Notes: a model not told the origin generated them from the sequence alone. DNA of 31,280 nt from JBFKAV01 sp041621405 (GCA_041621405.1 JBFKAV010000021.1:1-31280), one strand, 5' to 3'; shown: positions 16,222-25,679, numbered from the stretch's first letter. Made by a program: numbers and translations.

Positions 16222-17781
16222 ATGAACAATACGCTCAGACACAGGCTCACGCGACGTGGCGTGCTTGCCTCGGCGGGTGCGTTGGGAGCCGCCAGCCTCG
16301 TTAATCCGCGCGTCGTATGGTCCCAGGAAGGCGGCGTGCTCAAGATCCGGTCCTACAGCGACCTGCAGATCCTCGACCCGGCCTTCCGTCTCTCGGCGCC
16401 CGAAGGCGACATCATGCGCGCGATCTACGCCGGGCTCGTAACAAACACGCCGGGCGACACCTGGACCTGGAAGGCCGTCGCGGTGCAAAGCATCGAACAG
16501 CTCGACGACCTCACCATCGCCTTCAAGCTGCGCGACAACATCGGCTTCACCGACGGCTTCGGCCAGATGACCGCCGAGGACGTGAAGTTCTCGATCGAGC
16601 GCGTCGCGGACCCGGCCAACGAAAGCCCCTATGCCGGGGACTGGGCGGCCCTGAAAGAGGTCGAGGTGAAGGACAGTCTCTCGGGCCTCATCCACCTCAA
16701 GGAGGCCTTCGCGCCGCTCTGGACCTCGACCCTGCCGACGACGACCTGCTCGATCCTGTCCAAGGCCGCGGTCGAACAGCTAGGCGGCAAGATCGGCGCC
16801 GAGCCGATCGCGCAATCTGGCCAGTACATTCTGACCGAATGGGTGCCGAAGCAGCGCACTATTCTCAAGCGCAACCCCGACTGGGCCTACGAGCCCGGCG
16901 GATTCGAGGAGATCCAAATCATCCCGATCGAGGATCCGGCCACGGCCGAACTCGGCTTCGAGGCCGGCGATCTAGACCACACCTGGACGGCGGTGTCCTC
17001 GATCTCGCGGCTTAAGGCGAACCCGCCCGCCGGCAGCGTGGTGCTGGAGAAGCCCTCGCTGGCCTATGTCTGGCTGGGGATGAACCAGGATGTCGCGCCC
17101 TTCGACAACCAGAACATACGCCGCGCCGTGCAATACGCGATCGACCGGGAGGCGGTGGTCGACGCGGCCTACTTCGGTGCCGCCACGACCTCGACGGGGA
17201 TCATCGCACCCGGCCTGCCTGGCCATCGCGAGGCCAACCTCTACGGCTACGACCCAGAGAAGGCGCGCGAGCTTCTGGCTCAGGAAGGAGCGACGGACCT
17301 TCAGGTCACGCTCGACATCCTCAACCAGTCCGAGCGCCTCACGGCGGCGCAGGTAATCCAGTCCAACCTCGCCGATGTCGGCATTCAATGCGAGATCAAG
17401 CAGAACGACAGCGGCACGTTCTGGACGCTCGGCGCCAAGGAGGGCGACTACTGGAACAAGCTCCAGCTGATCCTCAGCCGGTTCTCCATGGAGCCCGACC
17501 CGAGCTGGGCCACCGTCTGGTTCATGCCGGAGCAGATCGGGGTCTGGAACTGGGAGCGCTTCAACAACCCCGAGTTCGCCGAGTTGCACGCCCAGGGCCT
17601 GACCGAGACCGATCCGGCCGAGCGCGACGTGATCTACAAGCGGATGCAGGACATCATGGAAGAGTCGGGCTGCTACGTGTTCCTCACCCACGAGGTCACC
17701 GGCATCATCCACCGCGACACCATCGTCCCGGCGCTGAAGCCGAACGGCGAGCCGCTTCTCGGCGATTTCAAGCCTGCCTGA
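16222..17781 (+). CDS. ABC transporter substrate-binding protein, family 5 (Dpp/Opp type), Tat-exported
   Basis: A 519-residue periplasmic solute-binding protein. The N-terminus MNNTLRHRLTRRGVLASAG has a twin arginine at 11-12 followed by a hydrophobic stretch, so export by the Tat pathway is likely; cleavage is near residue 34. SBP_bac_5 features follow: LQILDPAFRLSAPEGDIMRA, the FKLRDNIGFTDG...TAEDVKFSIERV segment, and the later NIRRAVQYAIDREAVVDAAY. The ligand class is peptides, nickel or other small polar molecules. The ATG is preceded by a G-rich ribosome site (AGGGGGGGAAAG); the frame is open back to 16087, but the Tat signal fixes the start. First gene of the importer; a strong hairpin separates it from the permeases. 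Confidence 0.93.
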   Translation: MNNTLRHRLTRRGVLASAGALGAASLVNPRVVWSQEGGVLKIRSYSDLQILDPAFRLSAPEGDIMRAIYAGLVTNTPGDTWTWKAVAVQSIEQLDDLTIAFKLRDNIGFTDGFGQMTAEDVKFSIERVADPANESPYAGDWAALKEVEVKDSLSGLIHLKEAFAPLWTSTLPTTTCSILSKAAVEQLGGKIGAEPIAQSGQYILTEWVPKQRTILKRNPDWAYEPGGFEEIQIIPIEDPATAELGFEAGDLDHTWTAVSSISRLKANPPAGSVVLEKPSLAYVWLGMNQDVAPFDNQNIRRAVQYAIDREAVVDAAYFGAATTSTGIIAPGLPGHREANLYGYDPEKARELLAQEGATDLQVTLDILNQSERLTAAQVIQSNLADVGIQCEIKQNDSGTFWTLGAKEGDYWNKLQLILSRFSMEPDPSWATVWFMPEQIGVWNWERFNNPEFAELHAQGLTETDPAERDVIYKRMQDIMEESGCYVFLTHEVTGIIHRDTIVPALKPNGEPLLGDFKPA

Positions 17782-17788
17782 GCCATAG

Positions 17789-17812
17789 CGGCGGCCCGCA
17801 TCCGGGCCGCCG
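17789..17812 (+). terminator. GC-rich hairpin between binding-protein and permease genes
   Basis: A perfect 10-base-pair stem, CGGCGGCCCG (17789-17798) with its complement at 17803-17812, closed by a CATC loop. It starts seven bases after the stop of the binding-protein gene and has no T-tract. Such hairpins commonly protect the 3' end of binding-protein mRNA or partly attenuate read-through, so that binding protein exceeds the membrane parts. It also ends only about 25 bases before the permease start region. Confidence 0.7.
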
Positions 17813-17836
17813 GTCCCTGCCGGAGTCGGACCCATC

Positions 17837-18778
17837 CTGGTCTACGCGCTGAAACGTGCGGCCCTCGGTGTCGTCATCATCTCGGTGGCGATGGCGTTCC
17901 TGTTCGGGATGATCTACCTCGTCCCCGGCGACCCGGCCAGCGTGGCCCTAGGGCCCAGGGCCACGCCGGCCATGGTCGAGTCGCTGCGCCAGCGGATGGG
18001 TCTCGACCAGCCGATCTGGGTGCAGTTCTGGCGCTTCTATTCCAGCGCCTGGACCGGCGATCTGGGGACCGAGGTGCTTTCGGGCCGGCAAGTGCTGACC
18101 GTTATCGCAGAGCAGTTGCCCTTCACGCTGGCGCTGATCGCCGGCGGCATCAGCTGGTCGGTGGCGCTCGGCATTCCCCTGGGCTGCCTCGCCGCGGTCA
18201 AGCGTGGTGGCTGGGTCGATCGGGTCGTCGGCGTCCTGTCCGTGGCCGTGATCGCGGTGCCCTCATTCGTCGTGGCGCTCTATGCGCTCTTGATCTTCGC
18301 AGTCACCTTGCGTTGGCTGCCCGCGATCGGCGCGGGCAATCCGGGCGATCTTGGCGACCAGCTCGTGCACCTGATCCTGCCGTCCCTGGCGGTGGGGCTG
18401 GGCTGGGTCGGCTACATCGCGCGGATGGTGCGCGCCTCGATGCTCGAGGTTCTGGAGGCGAGCCACATCCGCACCGCCCGTGCCTTCGGCCTGCCCGAGG
18501 CACAGATCACCTACCGTTACGCGCTCTCGATCGCGATCCTGCCGACGGTGACGCTGCTTGGCATCGGCGTCGGGCAGATGCTCTCCTCGGCAGTCTTCGC
18601 CGAGATCGTTTTCGCCCGCCCCGGCGTGGGCAAGCTCGTCTACGACGCGATCCTGACGCGAAACTTCCCGGTCGTGACGGGGGCGGTGCTGATCACCACC
18701 GCGTTCTTCGTCTTCGTCAACCTCGTCGCCGACCTGATCGTGGGAGGGCTCGACCCCCGTGTCCGCCGCAACCTCTGA
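17837..18778 (+). CDS. ABC transporter permease (DppB type) with a non-canonical start
   Basis: An inner-membrane permease with the usual first-helix region ending in MIYLVPGDPAS and the EAA-type coupling loop EASHIRTARAFGLPEAQITY that docks to the ATPase. The first ATG/GTG in frame (GTG 17885, ATG 17891) would begin in the middle of membrane helix 1. The frame is open back to 17789, and the usual family start (MLxYxLRR) aligns with codons ATC 17834 and CTG 17837 (LVYALKRAALGVVII). CGGAG at 17821-17825 lies 8 bases before ATC and 11 before CTG. I give CTG as the start; ATC is possible. From CTG the product is 313 residues, normal for the family. The gene overlaps the next by 20 bases. Confidence 0.88.
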   Translation: MVYALKRAALGVVIISVAMAFLFGMIYLVPGDPASVALGPRATPAMVESLRQRMGLDQPIWVQFWRFYSSAWTGDLGTEVLSGRQVLTVIAEQLPFTLALIAGGISWSVALGIPLGCLAAVKRGGWVDRVVGVLSVAVIAVPSFVVALYALLIFAVTLRWLPAIGAGNPGDLGDQLVHLILPSLAVGLGWVGYIARMVRASMLEVLEASHIRTARAFGLPEAQITYRYALSIAILPTVTLLGIGVGQMLSSAVFAEIVFARPGVGKLVYDAILTRNFPVVTGAVLITTAFFVFVNLVADLIVGGLDPRVRRNL

Positions 18779-19640
18779 CATCGCGGGCCGCCGCGCGGCC
18801 GGAGCCTTCCTGCGCAGCCTGCGCAAGGTGCTGCGCGAGCCGCTCGGCGCACTGGGATTGGGCCTCGTCCTTTTCGTGGTGGGCGCGGCGGTCTTCGCCG
18901 ACCTTCTGGCCACGGCGGACCCGACCCGGATCTCCCCGCGCGACAGGTTCCTGGCCCCCTCGGCCGAGCACTTCCTCGGCACCGATCAGCTCGGCCGCGA
19001 CCTCTTCTCGCGCGTGCTCTACGGCGGGCAGATCGCGCTCGCCGTCGCGCTCGGCTCGACCTTCGTCTCGCTGCTGATCGGCATCGTCCTGGGCCTTCTG
19101 GCCGGCTACGGGCCCCGCTGGCTCGACAATCTGCTGATCCTGCTTTTCGACGCCGTGAAGAGCTTCCCCACGGTGATGCTCGCGCTCGCCTTCGTGACGC
19201 TCTTCGGCCCCTCGCTCACCGCCGTGGTGATCGTGGTCGTGCTGGTCAACGTGCCGAGCTATGCACGCGTCATCCGCACCCAGACGATCGCTCTCAAGTC
19301 CTCCGAATACGTCGCCGCGGCACAGAGCATGGGCGCCAGCACCGCCCGCATCCTGCGCGTGCATGTTCTGCCCAACGTGATCGGGCCGCTCCTGATCCTT
19401 GCGTCCATGGACATTCCCGTGGTGATCGCGATCGAGGCGGGCATGAGCTTTCTCGGCCTCGGCGTGCGGCCTCCGACCCCTAGCTGGGGCACAATCCTCA
19501 ACGACGGCTTCGCCAACATCCGCGAAAGCGCCTGGATCGTCGTCACCGGCGGCCTTCCGATCATCCTCACGACCCTTGGCTTCACCTTTCTCGGCGAGAC
19601 CCTGCGCGACGTGTTCGACCCCAGGCTGAAAGGGCGCTGA
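18759..19640 (+). CDS. ABC transporter permease (DppC type)
   Basis: A 293-residue inner-membrane permease, second half of the heteromeric channel. Residues 1-30 are a cytoplasmic N-terminal arm, then GLGLVLFVVGAAVFADLLA forms helix 1, followed by the family motif HFLGTDQLGRDLFSRVLYGG. The EAA-type loop is SSEYVAAAQSMGASTARIL, and GMSFLGLGVRPPTPSWGTIL is the DppC/OppC signature near the end. The start is a GTG inside the end of the first permease gene (20-base overlap). The stop overlaps the ATG of the ATPase (TGATG). Confidence 0.93.
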   Translation: MSAATSDIAGRRAAGAFLRSLRKVLREPLGALGLGLVLFVVGAAVFADLLATADPTRISPRDRFLAPSAEHFLGTDQLGRDLFSRVLYGGQIALAVALGSTFVSLLIGIVLGLLAGYGPRWLDNLLILLFDAVKSFPTVMLALAFVTLFGPSLTAVVIVVVLVNVPSYARVIRTQTIALKSSEYVAAAQSMGASTARILRVHVLPNVIGPLLILASMDIPVVIAIEAGMSFLGLGVRPPTPSWGTILNDGFANIRESAWIVVTGGLPIILTTLGFTFLGETLRDVFDPRLKGR

Positions 19641-20626
19641 TGGCCGTTCTCGACGTCACCGACCTGAACGTCTCCTTCGCCACCGAGGCCGGCACACTCC
19701 CGGCGCTGAAGGATGTGAGCTTCTCGATCCCCGAGAACACGATCGTCGGCGTGGTGGGTGAATCGGGTTGCGGCAAATCCACCCTGATCAATGCCATCCT
19801 CGGGCTCCTGGCCGACAATGGTCAGATCGACCGCGGTTCGATCCTGTTCGAGGGCCGGGAAGAGCTCTCGAAGCTCGGCCCCGCCGCCATTCGGGCAATC
19901 CGGGGCGAGCGGATCTCGACCGTCTTTCAGGACCCGATGGGCGCGCTGAACCCGGTAATCTCGGTCGGACGCCAGATGATCAACGTACAGTACCGCTCGC
20001 CCCGGTCGCGGTCCGAAAAGGCCGCCCGCGCCATCGAGATGCTGAAGAAGGTGCGCATCCCGGATGCCGAGACCGCGCTCTCGCGCTATCCGCACGAATT
20101 CTCGGGCGGCATGAAGCAGCGGATCGCCATCGCTATGGCCCTGATGATGAGGCCATCGCTGCTCATCGCCGACGAGCCGACGACAGCCCTCGACGCCACG
20201 CTGGAAGTCGCCACGATCGAGCTTCTGCGCGAGCTGCAGGCCGAGATCGGCTGCTCGGTCCTCTTCGTCTCGCACCACCTCGGCGTGATCGCCGAGCTCT
20301 GCGACGAAGTGATCGTGATGTATGCCGGCGAGGTCGTGGAGCGCGGCACCACGCGCGCCATCTTCCACGACCCGCGCCACCCCTACACGTTCAAGCTTCT
20401 GGAATGCGACCCGGCCCGGCAGAGCGAACGCACCCGCGTGCTGCCGACGATTCCCGGCGAAATCCCCGATCTCCGGAACCGCCCGACGGGCTGCATCTTC
20501 GCCGACCGCTGCCACCGCACTCATGCGGCCTGCCGCGAAGCCCCGCTCGAGCGCGACCTCGGCCTGGGGCACAAGGCGCGATGCTGGCTGGCCGAGGCGC
20601 CCGAGCGTCCGGGAGAAGCGGCATGA
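19640..20626 (+). CDS. ABC transporter ATP-binding protein (DppD type)
   Basis: A 328-residue ATPase energising the importer. Walker A is GESGCGKST (residues 40-48), the signature is EFSGGMKQR (S155-G157), and Walker B is LLIADEPTTALD with D178-E179. The switch histidine lies in VSHHLGV. The C-terminal oligopeptide-transporter domain has the GCIFADRCHRTHAACRE cysteine pattern, which in related DppD/OppD proteins holds an iron-sulphur cluster. It starts one base before the end of the permease stop and shares an ATGA overlap with the next ATPase gene, consistent with one polycistronic message. Confidence 0.94.
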   Translation: MAVLDVTDLNVSFATEAGTLPALKDVSFSIPENTIVGVVGESGCGKSTLINAILGLLADNGQIDRGSILFEGREELSKLGPAAIRAIRGERISTVFQDPMGALNPVISVGRQMINVQYRSPRSRSEKAARAIEMLKKVRIPDAETALSRYPHEFSGGMKQRIAIAMALMMRPSLLIADEPTTALDATLEVATIELLRELQAEIGCSVLFVSHHLGVIAELCDEVIVMYAGEVVERGTTRAIFHDPRHPYTFKLLECDPARQSERTRVLPTIPGEIPDLRNRPTGCIFADRCHRTHAACREAPLERDLGLGHKARCWLAEAPERPGEAA

Positions 20627-21630
20627 GCGAGGCGCCGGTGCTCGCCGTCCGCGACGTGGAGGTGACCTTCCCCGTCGGCTCGCTGCTCGACGGCATCCGC
20701 TCGCGGCCCCGGTCGATCCTCGCCGTCGCCGGGGCGAGCTTCGAGGTGCGGCGCGGCGAGACCTTTGCTCTGGTCGGGGAAAGCGGCTCTGGCAAGACCA
20801 CCCTGGCGCGGGCGATCAACGGCCTGCAACCGGTCTCGGCCGGTTCGATCCGGTTCGAGCGCCAGGAGATCACCACCCTGTCGCGCATACGACTTCGCCC
20901 GCTGCGCCGCCGGATGTCGATGATGTTCCAGGATCCCGTCGGCTCGCTTTCTCCGCGCCTGACCGTGGGCCAGCTCATCGCCGAGCCGTTCCGCATCCAC
21001 GGGCGTGGCAGCCGCGACCTGGGGTCCGAGGTGAAGCGGCTGCTGGCGCTCGTCGGCCTCTCGCCGGAGTTCGCCGGGCGCTATCCGCACCAGCTTTCGG
21101 GCGGTCAGGCGCGGCGGGTGGGCGTGGCGCGGGCGATCGCACTCGATCCCGCACTGATCATTGCCGACGAGCCCACGGCGGGCCTCGACGTATCCGTGCA
21201 GGGCGAGGTGCTGAACCTGCTGGGTGAGCTCCGCACGCGGCTCGGCCTCGCCATGGTCATCATCACCCACAACCTCCATGTCGTGCACCACATCGCCGAC
21301 CGCATGGCGGTGATGTATCTCGGCCGCTTCGTCGAGACTGGCGAGACCGAGGCGATCTTCACCGCCCCGGCCCACCCCTACACGAAGGCGCTGCTTTCCG
21401 CGAACCCCGAGCCAAACCCGGACAAGGCACGCAACCGCATCTCGCTCCCCGCCGAGGTGCCCTCGCTTCTGGCCCGGCCCGCGGGCTGCGAATTCCACAC
21501 ACGCTGCCCCTGGGCCCAGGCGATCTGCCGCAGCAGGGTGCCTCCGGTGCACGAGGAACCGGACCGCCGACTGACCTGCCATTTCCCGCTCTCGCTGGAC
21601 GCTGCGCCACTCACGGAGGAGACCGCATGA
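20623..21630 (+). CDS. ABC transporter ATP-binding protein (DppF type)
   Basis: A 335-residue partner ATPase. Walker A is GESGSGKTT (52-60), the signature is LSGGQARRVGVARA (158 onward), Walker B is LIIADEPTAGLD with D182-E183, and the switch histidine is in ITHNLHVVHH. The C-terminal CEFHTRCPWAQAICR segment again gives the oligo/dipeptide-transporter cysteine pattern. The frame is open far upstream, but MSEAPVLAVRDVEVTF is the normal family start and its ATG lies in the ATGA overlap with the preceding gene. Its own stop overlaps the ATG of the first hydrolase (ATGA at 21627-21630), which ties the hydrolase to the transporter operon. Confidence 0.94.
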   Translation: MSEAPVLAVRDVEVTFPVGSLLDGIRSRPRSILAVAGASFEVRRGETFALVGESGSGKTTLARAINGLQPVSAGSIRFERQEITTLSRIRLRPLRRRMSMMFQDPVGSLSPRLTVGQLIAEPFRIHGRGSRDLGSEVKRLLALVGLSPEFAGRYPHQLSGGQARRVGVARAIALDPALIIADEPTAGLDVSVQGEVLNLLGELRTRLGLAMVIITHNLHVVHHIADRMAVMYLGRFVETGETEAIFTAPAHPYTKALLSANPEPNPDKARNRISLPAEVPSLLARPAGCEFHTRCPWAQAICRSRVPPVHEEPDRRLTCHFPLSLDAAPLTEETA

Positions 21631-23639
21631 GCCACCGCGTGCTCGAGACCATGTGGATCCCGATGCCGGATGGCGCGCGCCTCGCCGCCCGGGTCTGGAT
21701 GCCCGAGGAGACCTCGACGCGGCCGATGCCGGCGATCCTCGAATACATCCCCTATCGCCGCCGCGACTTCACCCGCATCCGCGACGACAAGGCGCATCCG
21801 CGCTTCGCCGAGGCCGGCTACGCGGTGCTCCGCGTCGACATGCGCGGCTCCGGCGACAGCGACGGGCTGATGCACGACGAGTACACCGCGCAGGAACTCC
21901 AGGACGCCTGCGACGCGATCGCCTGGATCGCCGAGCAGCCCTGGTGCGACGGCAACGTCGGCATGATGGGCAAGAGCTGGGGCGCCTACAACTCCTTCCA
22001 GGTCGCCGCGCTGCGCCCGCCCGCCTTGAAGGCGATCATCCCCGTCATGGGCACCGACGACCGCTGGGAGGAGGATATCCATTTCCGTGGCGGGGTGATG
22101 GCCACCGACAACTTCTGGTGGGGCTCGATCATGCAGCTCCTGAACTGCGCGCCGCCCGACCCCGACGTGGTCGGCGACCGCTGGCGCGAGATGTGGAAGG
22201 AGCGGCTCGACGCGATGACCCTCTGGGCCGCGCAATGGACTGAGCACCAGACCAACGACGCAATGTGGCGCCATGGCTCGATCAGCGCGAACTACGACGA
22301 CGTGCAGGTCCCGGTCTACTTCTTCGGCGGCTGGGCCGACCTCTTCCGCGACACGCCGTTCCGCATCGCCGAGCATCTCGAGGTGCCCTGCAAAGTGCTG
22401 ATGGGTCCCTGGGCGCACCTCTACCCAAACGACGGCATCCCCGGGCCGAAGGTCGATTTCGTGGCCGAGGCGATCCGCTGGTGGGACCACTGGCTCAAGG
22501 GCATCGACACCGGTCTGATGGACGAGCCGCCGTTTCGCTTCTACCTGCAGGACAGCGCGCCGCCGGTGCCCTATCTGGCGCATCGCCCCGGCCGCTGGGT
22601 CGAGGAGCCCCGATGGCCCTCGCCCAACGTGGCGGCCCGCATCCTGTGGCTCAACGAGAGCGATCTCGGCGATACGCCCAGAACCGAGGGCCAAACGCTC
22701 CGCATCTGCTCGCCGCAAAGCTACGGCGCGGCGGCGGGCGACGCTTGCTCGTTCGCGATCCCTGGAGATCTCCCCGCTGACTGCCGGATCGACGCAGGCG
22801 GCGCCCTGACCTTCCGATCCGCGCCCCTCCCCGAAGACATGGACATCCTCGGCCAGGCGCGGCTCCACCTCTCCGTCTCGGCGGACCGGCCGCAAGCCTT
22901 CGTCTCCGCCGTGCTGGCGGAGGAGGCGCCAGACGGCTCCCAGCGGCTGGTGACGCGCGGCCTACTCAACCTCTGCCACCGCGAGGGCAACGACCGGGCG
23001 GTGCCGGTGGTGCCGGGCGACGCGGTGGCGGTCACGCTGCCGCTCTGGGGCATGGGCTACCGGGTACCGGCTGGCCACCGGCTGGTCCTGCACATCGCCT
23101 CGACCTACTGGCCGATCGCCTGGCCCGCGCCGAAGCCGGTGACGCTGAGCCTGAAGCCCGGCCTTTCGTCGCTGGAGTTGCCGGTCCGCCGCGCCACGCC
23201 GTCGGACCCTGCCCCGCGCCCCCTGCCAGAGCCGCCGCAAGGCCCCGCCCCGCGGCTCACTAACTTGAGCGAAGGAAAGCTCGAGCGCAGCGTGACCACC
23301 GACCTCGTCACCGGGCGCGTCACCCACCGCGTATTCATTGACGGCGGGGTGTTCGGACCCGTCGGCCGGGTCCGGTTCGACGAGACCGGAACCGAGATGC
23401 ACGACGTCTCGGAGCGGATCTACGAGATCCACCCCGACGACCCGCTCTCGGCCCGGGCCGAGATGACCCAGAGCCGCGATCTTGCCCGCGGCGACTGGCG
23501 GGTGCGCTGCGAGACATGGTCCAAGCAGTCCGCGACCGCCGAGACGTTCGTCCTGAACGCGCGGTGCAAGTGCTACGACGGAGAGGAACTCGTGCACGAG
23601 GTTACCTGGCGCCACGAGATCCCGCGCAACGGCATGTGA
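21627..23639 (+). CDS. CocE/NonD family hydrolase (S15-like), first of tandem pair
   Basis: A 670-residue serine hydrolase of the X-Pro dipeptidyl-peptidase/cocaine-esterase family, which cuts esters or amides. The alpha/beta-hydrolase part covers about residues 1-290: S117 in GKSWGAYNSFQVAA is the nucleophile, D238 in FGGWADLF the acid, and H264 in GPWAHLYPND the base. The tryptophan-rich segment NFWWGS lies in the cap. The C-terminal half (about 320-660) is the beta-rich S15 domain; YWPIAWPAPKPVTLSL and RVRFDETGTEMHDVSERIYE belong to it. No signal peptide, so it acts in the cytoplasm on imported substrate. Translation is coupled to the ATPase gene. About half similar by eye to the next gene. 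Confidence 0.92.
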   Translation: MSHRVLETMWIPMPDGARLAARVWMPEETSTRPMPAILEYIPYRRRDFTRIRDDKAHPRFAEAGYAVLRVDMRGSGDSDGLMHDEYTAQELQDACDAIAWIAEQPWCDGNVGMMGKSWGAYNSFQVAALRPPALKAIIPVMGTDDRWEEDIHFRGGVMATDNFWWGSIMQLLNCAPPDPDVVGDRWREMWKERLDAMTLWAAQWTEHQTNDAMWRHGSISANYDDVQVPVYFFGGWADLFRDTPFRIAEHLEVPCKVLMGPWAHLYPNDGIPGPKVDFVAEAIRWWDHWLKGIDTGLMDEPPFRFYLQDSAPPVPYLAHRPGRWVEEPRWPSPNVAARILWLNESDLGDTPRTEGQTLRICSPQSYGAAAGDACSFAIPGDLPADCRIDAGGALTFRSAPLPEDMDILGQARLHLSVSADRPQAFVSAVLAEEAPDGSQRLVTRGLLNLCHREGNDRAVPVVPGDAVAVTLPLWGMGYRVPAGHRLVLHIASTYWPIAWPAPKPVTLSLKPGLSSLELPVRRATPSDPAPRPLPEPPQGPAPRLTNLSEGKLERSVTTDLVTGRVTHRVFIDGGVFGPVGRVRFDETGTEMHDVSERIYEIHPDDPLSARAEMTQSRDLARGDWRVRCETWSKQSATAETFVLNARCKCYDGEELVHEVTWRHEIPRNGM

Positions 23640-23648
23640 GGCCCCGAC

Positions 23649-25670
23649 ATGGCAAAGCTCGCAATCCGCACCGACTTCCCCCGCAAGATCCGCGAGATCG
23701 AGAACATCTGGATCCCGCTGCCCGACGGCACTCGGCTTGCCGCCCGCATCTGGCTGCCCGAGGATGCCGAGGAAGACCCGGTTCCCGCCATCCTCGAATA
23801 CCTGCCCTACCGCAAGCGCGACGGCACGGTGGAACGCGACCACCTGACCCACCCCTACTTCGCCGGCTACGGCTATGCCGGTGTGCGAGTCGATCTTCGC
23901 GGCACCGGCGACAGCGAGGGCCTGTGTCGTGGTGAGTACCTCGAGCAGGAGCACGACGACGCGCAGGCGGTGATCGACTGGCTCGCCGCCCAGCCCTGGT
24001 GCTCCGGCGCGGTCGGCATGATCGGGATCAGCTGGGGCGGCTTCAACGGGCTCCAGGTCGCTGCCCGCCGGCCGGTCGCGCTGAAGGCGGTGATCACGCT
24101 CTGCTCCACCGACGACCGCTTCGCCGACGACATCCACTTCATGGGCGGCGCGGTCCTGACCGACAAGCTCGCCTGGGGCGCCACCGCCTTCGCCATCGCC
24201 ATGACCCCGCCCGACCCGGCGATCGTCGGCGAGCGCTGGCGCGAGATGTGGCTCGAGCGGCTCGAAGGGAACGGGCACTGGATGTTCGACTGGTTCCGCC
24301 ATCAGCGCCGTAACGGGTTCTACAAGCACGGCTCGATCTGCGAGGACTACGCCCGGGTCCAGGTGCCGGTCTACGCGGTGGGCGGCTGGGCCGACGGCTA
24401 CACCAACCCGATCTTCCGCATGATGGAGCACCTGCCGGGCCCGAGAAAGGCGCTGATCGGGCCCTGGGCGCACAAGTACCCGCATTTCGCCACGCCTGGC
24501 CCGCGCATCGGCTTCCTTCAGGAATGCCTGCGCTGGTGGGACCAGCATCTGAAGGACGTCGAAACCGGCATCATGGCGGAGCCGATGATCCGCGCCTGGG
24601 TGCAGGACCCGGCCCGCCCCTCGCCGCTCAACACCGAGCGCCCCGGCCACTGGGTGGCCGAGCACGGCTGGTCCTCCGACCGGCCGGCGCAGGTCTGGCA
24701 CCTTGGCCCGGCCGGGCTCAGCCCCGAGCCGCAGAGCGGCGCCGGCATCGCCATCGCCTCGCCGCAGACCGCCGGGCGCACCGCGCCCGACTGGTGCTGC
24801 TACGGCGTCGAGGCAGACGGCCCGCGCGACCAGCGCGGCGAGGCGGGTCTGGTGACCGTATTCGAAACCGCGCCGCTGGACGCGGAGATCGACCTCCTCG
24901 GTTTCCCTATCTTCGAGGCGAAGGTTGCCAGCGACCGACCAGTCGCCCAGATCGCCGCGGTTCTGTCGGCGGTCGACCCGGATGGCGCGGCCACCATGCT
25001 GACCTATGGGGTCCTGAACCTGACCCATCGCCGCAGCCACGAGGCCCCCGAGCCGATGCCCGAAGGCAGGGCGGAGCCGATCCGCGTGCAGCTCAACGTT
25101 TGCGGCCAGAGGATCGCCGCGGGGCAACGGATCCGGCTCGCACTCTCCTCGGCCTACTGGCCGATCCTCTGGCCCGCGCCGGAGCCCGCCACGCTCACCC
25201 TCGCGGCCGGGACGGCACGGCTCGCGCTGCCGGTCCGCACCGCCCGCCCCGAGGATGCCGCCCTGCCCGAGTTCGGCCCGCCGGAAGGAGCGCAGCCGCT
25301 TGAGTCCGAGCGGCTCTCTGCCGGCACGTCCTACCGCCGGCTCGTCAGCGACCTCACGACGGGAACGGAGACCTTCGAACGCTTCGCGGACACCGGGCGG
25401 GAACGCCACGCCCATACCGGCCTCACCGTCCACTACGTCACCGACGAACGCTTCACGATCCATCCCCAAGACCCGAACGCCGCCACCGGCACCTGCCGCT
25501 GGCGCAAGTCCTATGGCCGCGACGACTGGCAGGCGGAGGTCGAGACAGAGACGCGGGTGGAGGCGTTGCGCGACGTCTGGCGCCTCAGCGCCCATGTCGT
25601 CGCCCGCGAGAACGGCAAGGAGATCTTCCGCAAGGACTACGCCGAAGACATCGAGCGCGACCTCGCCTGA
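23649..25670 (+). CDS. CocE/NonD family hydrolase (S15-like), second of tandem pair
   Basis: A 673-residue paralogue of the preceding hydrolase, nine bases downstream. It shares the N-terminal pattern (IWIPLPDGTRLAARIWLPED against MWIPMPDGARLAARVWMPEE). The triad is S128 in GISWGGFNGLQVAA, D249 in VGGWADGYTNP and H275 in GPWAHKYPHF. The C-terminal beta domain has YWPILWPAPEPATLTL. The first protein has NFWWGS in the cap and this one LAWGATAF, so the substrate pockets should differ. It has a TGAGG ribosome site just after the upstream stop. No export signal. It may cut a second bond of the same substrate or a different isomer; that is inference. Confidence 0.92.
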   Translation: MAKLAIRTDFPRKIREIENIWIPLPDGTRLAARIWLPEDAEEDPVPAILEYLPYRKRDGTVERDHLTHPYFAGYGYAGVRVDLRGTGDSEGLCRGEYLEQEHDDAQAVIDWLAAQPWCSGAVGMIGISWGGFNGLQVAARRPVALKAVITLCSTDDRFADDIHFMGGAVLTDKLAWGATAFAIAMTPPDPAIVGERWREMWLERLEGNGHWMFDWFRHQRRNGFYKHGSICEDYARVQVPVYAVGGWADGYTNPIFRMMEHLPGPRKALIGPWAHKYPHFATPGPRIGFLQECLRWWDQHLKDVETGIMAEPMIRAWVQDPARPSPLNTERPGHWVAEHGWSSDRPAQVWHLGPAGLSPEPQSGAGIAIASPQTAGRTAPDWCCYGVEADGPRDQRGEAGLVTVFETAPLDAEIDLLGFPIFEAKVASDRPVAQIAAVLSAVDPDGAATMLTYGVLNLTHRRSHEAPEPMPEGRAEPIRVQLNVCGQRIAAGQRIRLALSSAYWPILWPAPEPATLTLAAGTARLALPVRTARPEDAALPEFGPPEGAQPLESERLSAGTSYRRLVSDLTTGTETFERFADTGRERHAHTGLTVHYVTDERFTIHPQDPNAATGTCRWRKSYGRDDWQAEVETETRVEALRDVWRLSAHVVARENGKEIFRKDYAEDIERDLA

Positions 25671-25679
25671 GCTTGGCCC

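Noticed and set aside
18759..18778. Overlap of the two permease genes as a frameshift or fusion
   Set aside because: Both products have complete normal ends and starts; a 20-base overlap is ordinary in such operons.
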